From Haplosporangium gracile (Eukaryota; Mortierellomycota; Mortierellomycetes; Mortierellales; Mortierellaceae), in assembly GCA_015499985.1 (NCBI GenBank), contig JAAAUF010000478.1, positions 1 to 31,587 on the forward strand: a DNA stretch of 31,587 bases. Reading direction: 5' to 3'. The translations under genes and the position numbers were made by a program. Below the pieces are notes generated by a model, which worked only from the letters and a program-made list of their open reading frames with translations, was not told where the DNA came from and ran no database searches. This document shows positions 23,520-31,587 of this stretch, piece by piece (position 1 is the first letter of the stretch; every line of letters begins with the position of its first letter).

Positions 23520-23882
23520 CGTTAAACAAAAAGCTTTCAAAGAGTGGAAGGTGGGGAGCTCTGCTTCAGTAATTTGTGATGCACTAGGTGTTATTTAGAT
23601 ATAAGAGATTGTGAGTCGAAGAAGGGGTACGAGAATGAGTGGCGTTGTGAATGAGAATGAACACGCGAAGAGGATCGTGGAAAAAGAGAGGTGTTGAAGC
23701 TTCAACGCACCAAAGGGTGTCCTTAGAGTTACACACTCAAGGACACCCGACTAGTTACGACATTATAGAAGATGTCACGTTAGTAAGGACATCTCTTGTG
23801 GCTTAAGTATTTTCTTACAAAAAAAGCATTCAACTTACAAAACTTGTTGATGCGGATGTCGACCCGCAAATAGGTAGTTCGG
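23520..23882. other. Intergenic region between CRT10-like gene and nuclease relic
   Basis: 363 bp between the CRT10-like start and the stop of the Fanzor-type relic, both on the minus strand. It should hold the CRT10-like promoter. The only distinct structure is the hairpin at 23715-23748. No coding potential seen. Confidence 0.55.
23715..23748. repeat. Hairpin-forming inverted repeat downstream of the nuclease relic
   Basis: GGGTGTCCTT (23715-23724) pairs exactly with AAGGACACCC (23739-23748). GAG/CTC inside extends the stem to 13 bp with one bulged A and a 7-nt loop (TTACACA). It lies about 135 nt past the relic's stop on its coding strand. It may be a 3' UTR structure, a transposon end or part of a guide RNA; none is shown. 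Confidence 0.6.
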
Positions 23883-25275
23883 CTACTGGCGACTCTTCTT
23901 GCAAGCAATACCAAGAAGAGTCTCGTCAGACCTGGGTCTCGTTTTTCGAGGAACTGGAGGCTTCGGCGGTGTAGGCGGAGGAGGTGGGTCAGGCTCAAGG
24001 GGCTGAGGCATGAATTTTGGTGGCCGGTGCTGAGTCCTTAGCTGGGAGAGGCAAATCGTTGATATATTCTCCGCTCCAACGGCATCACGATCGTAATCCA
24101 TCCTGCAGGCGCGACAGTACTTCGACCTCTGCCGATTACTTTCCAGAAAACAATTACAATCCTCTCTCGGACACTTGGCACTTGTAAAAAACTCATTCGC
24201 TCCAACAATGATGATTCCAAGAGGGCGAGCCTATCAACAGCAGAAAGAGACCAATAAATATCAGATACCGCGATTGTGCATTGACACATATCCATTCTTT
24301 GCCCGGCTTCGGTTCTTACCTTTTGTACGAATCTCTTGATAAGAACCCCGTGCTTGCTTGGTAATCCTGTTCTCGAGTTGAACTTCGCCAAACCGATACA
24401 CACAACAATAGGCGGCAGTCTCTTGTCCAATCCCCAGGTCGAACCCTTAATCGTCTCCTTCTTCTCAACATTGTTGCTATCCTTGGTGGTGATGGTCCGC
24501 TGTGCCATATTCAGGATAGATTCTACAGCATAGTCCAAAGCCGCGACCTGTGCCTTCTTGCTTTCCCACCGATTCCGACGAAACCAGGGCTCGCGATAAA
24601 AGTGAATAAGAGCCTCGAGCACGGACGAGAAAGAACCAATGGGACTGCGAATGTATGAGAAGAATGTGTCCAGGTTTTCCAGGCTGAAAGTGGGGATTCC
24701 TGACTCCAACTGAGCAAAGGACTTGCCTCCGTCGGGCGCGAGAGTGTCGGTTTTTCTGTTCGTCAAAAGTCTCCGAAACATTAACGCCGGGCGCCAAAGA
24801 AAGCCTCGTGAAATAGTCAGGACATGCGTTCGATTAGGGTCCTTGGGGTCTCGGCACACAATTACCGCAGATTTGCGTTCGCCGGCGTCTCAACCAAACA
24901 CGATCGTCTCACAAGGATCCGGGCACACTTCTGCCGATGAGAAACTGAGCCCTATATTCGGCAACAGTCTTGTCCCTGCCGTCCACCGTGTCCAGACCGG
25001 ATCTGGAACCGAATCTAAAGATATGCTTGAACAGGCGGGGTGAACTGTGTATGTTGAAGGTGTGAGTGTGTGCTCTGCAGGCCTAGCATGGTCGACGGAA
25101 CTGAAAATCCATCGCAATTGTACCCTGTGGAAAATGTGACTGACTTTTTCAGGCACATGCACGTGAGAACGAAGCAAATCGAGAGAATGAAAAAGGCGAC
25201 CGAAGGAGGAAAGCGAAGATCGACAGTGTACACAAACGATCGTCTTGACGCTCTATGAGAGGTCCCTCGCATCAA
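23883..25275 (-). pseudogene. Decayed TnpB/Fanzor-type RuvC-like nuclease gene
   Basis: The readable 3' part is two exons, 24889-24320 and 24230-23883, joined in phase 0 over an 89-nt GT-AG intron (donor GTAAGA). They encode 305 residues. Visible motifs are a RuvC-I-like strand with DAGERKSAVIV (Asp codon 24889-24887); GANEFFTSAKCP with the RuvC-II Glu (24194-24192); a zinc ribbon with Cys-x4-Cys then CRAC; and DYDRDAVGAENI with the RuvC-III Asp. This order is that of TnpB and its eukaryotic relatives, the Fanzor RNA-guided nucleases. A TGA at 24892-24890 sits directly before the RuvC-I Asp; the same frame continues upstream to about 25177 (RLLPNI...ETIVFG), so I read it as a nonsense mutation. 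Further upstream only a shifted frame (FSTGYNCDGFSV, to 25275) looks related, and no N-terminal domain is recognisable. The C-terminus is proline-rich. An alternative splice acceptor at the TGA (TTGAG/AC) cannot be excluded. Confidence 0.7.
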
Positions 25276-26348
25276 AATTTCAAATACAATAATCGATTCA
25301 GTTGCTTTGATGAAAAAAAAAGGGGGAACACTCTCTCTCCTATAGTCAACACAAAAAGTGCGCGCGAGAGGTCCGAGGCCGTGATGTGCTTATCCCTTTT
25401 TTTTGACGTTCGCTACCGGTGGTAACAAGAGCTCGTTGAAAGAAAAGTTCGGCAAAGAGCAAGAGGTGGGCGAGGGAAGAGAGAGGGAAAGGAAAAAGGG
25501 GAGGCGAAGGGTTGCATCATCGCAGATTGTTGGATGGCGGCAAAGAGAAAGGAAAGGAGCCAAGGGAAGCGCGGTAATTTTTTCTGTCTTATTTTGAAGG
25601 GCTGTTTTTTTTCGCGATCCTTGAGAAAGAAGCGAAAAAAAGTCGATTGTGCGCGTTTCGGAAATGGAGAAGTAGAGGAGAAAAGGAATGAAGGGAAAGG
25701 GAACGAACAAATGTCTGTCGTATTTCGGTCATAGATAGGCGCGATGGGCGTGCTTAGAAAGACAGATATCTTTGAAATATACTTCGCAGACGGCGGCAAC
25801 GGCTGCAAAAAAAAAAAAAAGCAGTCAAATGGGTCATCTTCCGTCGACTTTTCAAGCGGCAATTTACCCGATCAATTAGTATGTCCTTTTTTTTTTGTTT
25901 TGTCCATGGCAAGAGGGAGGGCGGACATGGGCATAGCGTGACCACTTGTCAGTTTTTTTTCTTTTAAAGTTATGCATTGATCTTGTTTGTCCTTTTTTCC
26001 AAATGTAGAGTGAGCATGAGCAGTGAGTCGACATTTTTTGAACTTGCTAGGTGCGTGTGTGCGTGCACGGGTGTTTAGGCGGGTGTACTGCCGATAGGTT
26101 AACCAATTTTGGTTGTCGACTTTCACCCAGACAAATCACCGGGACGGGTGAGAAAATTAAAATGCGGAGCGCCATAAAATAAAAAGGAGCGAGGATCGCC
26201 TTATTTCCTCCTATTTCCCCTTTATACCTTTTCAACTTTCTTTTCTTAATTTTACACATCTCCATTCTCATATTTTCGTCATATATCCACCAACTACCAA
26301 CTACCAACGATAGCAAACAAAAGACGAAGGCAAGCAAGGACAAAGGAT
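25276..26348. other. Intergenic region upstream of the arrestin-like gene
   Basis: About 1.07 kb with purine-rich stretches (25440-25560), poly(A) and poly(T) tracts and GT-rich sequence near 26050. No convincing coding region. The last 150 bases are pyrimidine-rich with a TATA-like TTTATACC at about 26221, plausible as the promoter and leader of the downstream gene. Confidence 0.5.
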
Positions 26349-28183
26349 ATGAACAGTTATACGATCGAAACGGTGCTGGAGACAAGGGAACCAGGAGTAA
26401 TCGAACTGTTCGGGAACGCACCAGGAGTCGTCCACAAGATCTCGGGAGTGCTGCACCTCCATGTTGACAAAACCATTCATCTCAAAGAGCTCTCTGTCGT
26501 CTTCCTCTGCGAAGGTATTATATATATACACAGTATTACTATCTTCTTATCATCCGTATCCATGTCATATCCTAATGCGAACACTTGTCCTTCATTTGTT
26601 TGTTTATTTGATAAATGGATAGCGGTTGTGGGGTACAGGGCGACGGTCGTTTCCACAACCTCCGACCCAATGACGATCTACCGGAACCAATTCGACGCCA
26701 TCCCCCTGCCATCCACCATACCAACAGAATATATACCTGGCGACTACAAATTCCCTTTCCAACTCGCGATCCCCTCGGACCTCTCCACCACCGATGCTAC
26801 AAAAATGATCTCGCAGGAGTTCATCTGGATATACCACCTCACCACGACCGCCATCCCTGCGAATCTGACAAAGGGGAGTACGATCACTTCGTTGTTCCAG
26901 AAAAGGAAAACGGTTCAGATGCCGTTGGTGTTGCGCAAGTGTGTTGTTGAGCAGTCTGGAGGGAATAGTGTCCGGTGTAATGCAAGACGAGCGGGAGAAA
27001 AGGAAGGAGATGAATTTAACGCAGTAATCTTTGTACCCCGGGTTGTGAATGTTGAGCAGACGATCGTCCCTGTTACTGTGCAGATGAAGGGGACTGATGG
27101 GGGTGGGAGTAAGAGATGGAGAGTGAAGGAGATTCAAGCGCAAATGGTTCAGACAGAGAAGGTTGTTCATAATTCCCCGGAGGCTTATGATTCCATGGAG
27201 GGGCTCCGTCATATGTAAGTTTTTGTTCTTTTTTTTTTTTTTTTTTTTAATTTGTGTTTCCTATTTGTCCTGGGTACCATTCGCTTTGGGCTGTTGTTTA
27301 TTCTAAAATAAACTGGCTGTGCAACCCGCCACCTGACACCCCCACTATTTTAACTCACCTGAATTCTCTGTTTTTCATACTACGTTCTCATAATAGGATC
27401 CCGATCGGAATTCAGGATGATCCATTGGCACCGAAAAAGTACAAGAAGCCGACCCACCACTCTAGTCCGCACTCCTCCAACACCTCGTCCCTCTTCCGCT
27501 CCATGCTCGGAGACCGGTCCCAGAAACTTCACCACAACAACCAACCTCAGCTCCAACAGCAATCCTCCAACGCCAACACCGCCACCAGCACTAACAGCGC
27601 TAGCACATACATCAACGGGAGTGCGAGTGTCGGGTCCATGGTCAATACAGCCCACACGAAAACCATCTCGAACCTGGTATCCATCAAGGACCCGAACCAG
27701 TATGTTGAAGGCGTTCACTCCCCTGGACATGACTACTCACAAACGTTCGAGTTGGATTTGGCGGGAGGGGAGAAAGTTGTGAATGCGAGTGGAATCCTGA
27801 GCGAAGTGTTGCCGTCGGAGGCGTTGCCATGGGTGACGGTTAGTCATGCAGTAAGGTTCCGAGTGTTGTTTGAGGATGCGGGAGGGAAGAAGCCGTTGGC
27901 AGTGAAGGCACCGGTACAGGTTGCGTATGTTTTGGGGAGGGAGAGTATTAATTTGTCGTCTGGACGACCCGTTTTGCAGGCTCACGAGGAGAATGCAGGT
28001 GGGGTCGATGATTGGATGTACATAGATAGCGCGCCTGATTATGAGTACAGTCCTGATGGTAGAGATGGTGGTAGAGAGGGAGGGGAAGATGTATTACCAG
28101 GGTATGGAGAGGATGTCGGGCGGTCTAATCTTTTGGATTCAAACCTTCATAGTAATCAGCAGTACGGTCTTTCTGTCAAGTAA
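26349..28183 (+). CDS. Arrestin-like (alpha-arrestin) protein, 3 exons, 514 aa
   Basis: Exons are 26349-26514, 26623-27214 and 27397-28183; phases agree (donors GTATTA and GTAAGT, acceptors GATAG and AATAG). The N-terminal half reads as an arrestin N-domain: VIELFGNAPGVVHKISGVL, VDKTIHLKELSVVFLCEAVV, then YIPGDYKFPFQLAIPSDL, where the PGxYxFPF-type strand is typical. A second beta-rich part follows, with the arrestin C-domain split by a low-complexity Asn/Ser/Gln-rich insert (about residues 270-335). LPGY at 486-489 is an LPxY variant of the PY motif used by alpha-arrestins to bind Rsp5/Nedd4 ubiquitin ligases; an adaptor role in endocytosis of permeases is inferred from the family. The first intron is 108 nt and free of in-frame stops, so it can be read through. 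The start at 26349 is the first ATG in frame and follows a pyrimidine-rich leader. Confidence 0.78.
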
Positions 28184-28863
28184 CAACATAGCGCTTTGTC
28201 AAATTGTTAACCTTCTCTTTTTATCTGAAAAACAAAAAAAAAAAGCCCATTTTTACTGATTTGTAAAAAAGAAACGAGAGCGCACGGAACCAGAGCTTTG
28301 GGGGAAAGGGTGGACAAATGATGAGTCTACATTTTCATGACATTTTCATGGAAATCTTCAGGTTATTTTCCTATGATTTTATACTATTTTCACCACAAAA
28401 GAAAAGGGATGCTATGAGTGATAGATGGTTTGGGGGGTGGGTGTATCTTATTTCCTCTCATTTCCATGCCTTATTGAAAGAATAACAGTTGTTTGAGTGC
28501 CTGCCACTTGAAAGAGAGGGCGGAGGACGCAAGGGTAAGGACGCCTTCATCGGATTGTTTAAAAGTTGTCAAATGGCATGCTCTTTAAAGATGGATAGAC
28601 ATGAAAAGTAATTGCTTTTTTAAATGCAAAAAATGAAGTTAATTATTTATTAAAAAAAAGTGAAAGTGGTACATGGTACAAGGATGTATGTGTAAAGGAT
28701 ATCTCACAAAAAGGCAAGGACAAAAAAAAAAAAAGAGTGGGAGGGGGAATAAAGATAAAAGAAAGGGTAAAGATAGGGAAAGAAAAGTTACAGGAAGAAA
28801 TAGGGACCACATGTACATTATTTTTTTATCTTCTAAAGCAGCAATGGCAGCAATATTAGTGAC
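28184..28863. other. Intergenic region downstream of the arrestin-like gene
   Basis: About 680 bp of AT-rich sequence with poly(A) tracts. It separates two convergent loci (the arrestin-like gene and the repeat-peptide relic) and so holds their 3' regions. No gene seen. Confidence 0.55.
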
Positions 28864-29521
28864 TTAGCGCCGATAGCGCCAGAAAGTACCATTATTGCTG
28901 CCATCAACTTCTCCACCCTAAGAAGCCACTGGTGGAGTGGTAGCCTCAGCCTCTGCTTTGGCATCAGCGGCAGCGCGGCGGTAGCGCCAGAAAGCACCAT
29001 CATTACCACCACCAACTTCTTCGCCCTCAGAAGTCGCTAGTGAGCAGTAGCCTCAGTGGCAGCACGGCGGTAGCGAAGTGACCACGAGCATTTTCTTCAC
29101 CCTCAGATGTGGCAGGCGAAGCAGCAGCAGCAGCAGCAGCCACAGCCTCAGCCTCGGCTTTAGCGTCAGCGATACCGTGAAGGTAAGACTGAGGACGATA
29201 ATTCTTTTTCTCTCCCTCAGAAGCAACTGGTAGTGCAGTAATCTCAGCTTTGCTCTCGACATCGCGGTGGTAGTGCCAAAGTACAGGTCTAGGGAAATCA
29301 AAATCTCCGACCTCAGGCGTGGCAGGTGGGGTGGCGTAACGAGAGAGGATGGTGTCAACGAAGGGTTAAGGTCTTTCATCGATGTGGATGTTGTCGATTG
29401 AGGAAGCGGTATCGGCGGGGGCTGAGATGGAGGCGACGTTCGCAGTGTTTGTGAAAGCCAGAGTGCTGATGAGGATCGCCAATGAGAGGGTTGCTAAATT
29501 TGTGTAGAATAAGCTGAGCAT
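28864..29521 (-). pseudogene. Decayed secreted repeat-peptide precursor (KEX2-processed type)
   Basis: An ATG at 29521-29519 opens a good signal peptide (MLSLFYTNLATLSLAILIST, then LAFTNTANVA). The frame stops after 51 codons at TAA (29368-29366), but the same frame continues in protein-like sequence, so the TAA probably replaced CAA. Downstream, repeated units are seen: a SEGE-type acidic spacer, an aromatic/basic core, then ADAKAEAEA. The core is FWRYRR twice (28992-28975 and 28884-28867), a broken FxYRR near 29077-29063, and diverged WHYHRD further 5'. Reaching all units requires a 4-nt loss near 29075 and a 1-nt loss near 29042; a further TAG (28920-28918) lies between the last two units. 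Dibasic RR sites and EAEA-type spacers resemble precursors cut by Kex2 and a dipeptidyl peptidase, as in yeast alpha-factor and fungal KEX2-processed repeat proteins. The core peptide is not one I recognise. A 51-aa secreted product could still be made. Confidence 0.62.
29121..29140 (-). repeat. GCA/GCT trinucleotide run (poly-Ala)
   Basis: About seven GCA units on the plus strand, read as a poly-Ala tract on the minus strand within the repeat-peptide relic, immediately after an EAEA spacer. Confidence 0.8.
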
Positions 29522-31112
29522 CTTGTGTCTCTTTTTTTTTTGTCTTTGTTGGTGCTTTGTGTGTTTGTATTTAGGTGTGTGTAGGAAGGAGAGAGGAGAA
29601 GAGATCATGAGGTTGATTTGATGATGGAGGAAGAAAGATAGGAAATAGAATGGAGTCCAGGGAATTTATTCGTTCTTTGGAGGCTGTATGTCTGCGTGAA
29701 GGCCGTGTTTCTATGGAAGTACTAGTTTCCGTGCTTCTACGTGTCATATTTGTTATATTTACATGCAAAAATGCCAGTATTCAGAAAAAGAAAGGAAGAT
29801 AAGGATAGTAATGATGGGGTATAAAGGAATGGCAAAGACGACGTAAACGAGGGTAGGAAACGCATAGAAGCAGCCAAGAAAAGCGGGGTGCGCTTGTTTT
29901 ATCAAGGACGAAGAATAAGGTGACATGAAAGAACACTCAGGAAGAGGTGGTCAGGTTAATTTGAGGCTGTATTTTTTTTTTTGCCTTGCTTCCATACTAG
30001 GGACATCTTTTTTTTATTTGTTCAGAAAAAAGCTTGAAGGAGTTGTTTCCTTGAAGGGCTGTCGATAGAAGGAGGAGGCTAAGAAAAGATCCGAAACGAC
30101 TGGGCTTCTTTCCGGCGCCTGAGGGCTATGCTTTTCTACACGGTATAAGTAAGAAAGGGGAGAGAGGAGGAGAGAGATGGGAGGAGAGTGAGGGGAGGAG
30201 ATAAGGAAAGAAGAAGTAGAAGAAGAAGAAGAAAAGAAAGCAAGAAAAAAGAAAGAGAGGAGGAAAGCGCTGGATTTTATACCTCACTCACTCCTTCTCG
30301 CTGCCCCTCCTTCCTTCTTGCCAAGCCATGACTTCATACCCATTGCCACCACCAACAAGATGAAAAGAGAGGGGAAGAGGCGAAAGGTTTAGGGAAAGAA
30401 GAATCTCACTCACTCCTTCTCGCTGCTCCTTCTTCCTTCTTGCTAAGCCATGGCCTCATACCCTTTGCCACCACCAACAAGATGGATGGAGAGAGAGGGA
30501 GGCAAAGCAGATAACAAAGGAAAGACAAGGCTAGCAAGGGCTGGCATTGAGAGAGAGAAGGAGAGGGCGAGAGAGGGCGAGGGGGAGAAAGAGGCACTCA
30601 GTTGGTCGAGGAAAGACGCGTGTGAACATTTTTTTTTGAAAAGGCCGGATCCCCTCTGTAAAGTGAAAGTCATCATGCACGCTACCTTTGATGCATTTTC
30701 TAGACCTCTGGTGCCTGGGTTTCTATCAGCGACTACATGGCTGTCATCTCCTAGCTATTTCCTCTCCAATACCGTGTGAGCCATCCCGATCCGATGCCTG
30801 TAGCCCGAGATAGTGTCCAATATGTTCCTGACCTCCATCGATCATTTCTCATCGATTATTTTTCATTGTTGTTTTTTGTGTGGTTACTTTGGCTGCTTCT
30901 TTTTTTTTTTTATTATTTTTTTCGTCTGCTTGGATTTGGTTGAAGTTGAATTGAAAACAATGCCCACAATGCCCACAAGGCCCTTAGAGCAGCAACAAAA
31001 AAAGAGAGCATGGATAAGTCTCTCTTTCTCCCCACTCACGACGACGCTTCTGACCACTGTTTCATTAACTAAGCACGAATTCTTCCTTGACCAGATAGTA
31101 CTGAGGCCATGT
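29522..31112. other. Low-complexity intergenic region
   Basis: About 1.6 kb with no credible gene. The first 250 bases lie upstream of the repeat-peptide relic and would hold its promoter. From about 30140 to 30280 the plus strand is almost pure purine (GA-rich); a direct duplication follows at 30283-30484, then more GA-rich sequence to about 30600 and poly(T) tracts near 30900. The open frame at 30450-30779 has low-complexity composition. Confidence 0.55.
30283..30484 (+). repeat. 80-bp direct duplication, offset 122 bp
   Basis: Segments 30283-30362 and 30405-30484 match at about 92% (some seven differences in 80). Both begin with CTCACTCACTCCTTCTCGCT and end with CCACCACCAACAAGATG. The 42-bp spacer is purine-rich. 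Confidence 0.85.
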
Positions 31113-31587
31113 TCATAAGATAAACAATAACATCAACAACAACGGGCAGAAAAAAAAAGATGAAAAAGAGGATGGAGTAGATTCTGTCCGCAAGCCTGAC
31201 AGAAAGAAACTAAGACAGATGGATGAATGAAGAACAGGCACAGAGTAAATAGATGAAGGTAAACATGCAAACACACTGGTAGACAAAAGAAGTAGAGAAA
31301 GAGCAACAGGAAAAGTTGGCTGGTTGAGATCTTTTTTTTTTTGTAATGCTAGCATTGTCCGTTCAGCAACGGCCAAAAGATGCTGTCGCTGTTGTCCAGT
31401 AGTGGCTGGTGGAATGAGGATAGGCATTCTAGGCAGCATCGATACCTCCATCGAACTGGGAGCGTGTTGGTCAAGTTGCGTTGGCTGTGTTGGTTGTGTT
31501 ATGTCCTCTTTATCTTCTGAGAATGACTGGACCGCAAACCATTGACCATTAACTATTAACCATGCTAAGGAGGGCAAGGGCTCTTTT
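31113..31587 (-). other. Possible partial exon running off the window edge
   Basis: The minus strand is open from the right edge to 31113 (154 codons from the listed start). The part nearest the edge, to about 31345, has protein-like composition (for example MEVSMLPRMPILIPPATTGQ), while the rest becomes Ser/Leu/Phe-rich like translated CT-rich non-coding DNA after a poly(A) run at 31332-31341. It could be the end of a gene lying beyond the window, or chance. No family recognised. Confidence 0.2.

Noticed and set aside
29053..29379. 108-codon Leu/Arg-rich open frame on the minus strand
   Set aside because: It is an off-frame reading of the repeat-peptide relic; the correct frame shows the repeat units and follows the signal peptide frame.
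30450..30779. 109-codon open frame starting MASYPLPPPTR
   Set aside because: It begins in the 80-bp duplication and continues through GA-rich DNA giving Glu/Arg/Lys runs; the sister copy stops at once.

Overview
The window looks like nuclear DNA of an early-diverging filamentous fungus, most likely Mucoromycota and probably Mortierellomycotina (Mortierella/Linnemannia-like). This is inferred from gene structure and families, not from a database match. Coding regions are broken by short GT-AG introns (about 45-460 nt, one near 675 nt), 5' leaders are pyrimidine-rich, and homopolymer and microsatellite tracts are frequent. One gene belongs to a PD-(D/E)XK-like family that I recall as expanded in Mucoromycota. 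There are no bacterial operons, tRNAs, rRNAs or CRISPR arrays.

Layout. 76-4673 (+): a five-exon gene for a 1298-residue fusion of a cholesterol-oxidase-like GMC flavoprotein with an alpha/beta hydrolase. 4967-8022 (-): a six-exon AAAP/AVT-type amino acid transporter. 8023-11610: a gene-poor stretch with a diverged tandem duplication. 11611-14212 (+): a nine- or ten-exon gene of the PD-(D/E)XK-like family, with an apparent GC-AG intron and a candidate 6-nt microexon. 14213-16862: non-coding, microsatellite-rich. 16863-19995 (+): an F-box/leucine-rich-repeat protein of Grr1 type. 20252-23519 (-), convergent with it: a six-exon CRT10-like WD40 protein. 23883-about 25275 (-): a decayed TnpB/Fanzor-type RuvC nuclease gene with a stop codon directly before the RuvC-I aspartate. 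26349-28183 (+): a three-exon arrestin-like protein with an LPxY motif. 28864-29521 (-): a decayed secreted repeat-peptide precursor of KEX2-processed type. The last 2 kb is mostly low-complexity sequence with an 80-bp direct duplication.

The genes do not form an obvious pathway cluster. The Grr1-like F-box protein, the arrestin-like ubiquitin adaptor and the amino acid transporter belong to functions that meet in nutrient-responsive ubiquitination in yeasts, but adjacency here proves no link. The CRT10-like protein relates to control of ribonucleotide reductase genes. The most interesting items are two degraded loci (the Fanzor-type nuclease with a nearby hairpin, and the repeat-peptide precursor), the PD-(D/E)XK-like gene with its unusual splicing, and the fusion enzyme whose hydrolase half has Cys and Asn where Ser and Asp are usual.

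All exon models were made by hand from splice consensus, reading phase and similarity to remembered families. None was checked against transcripts.
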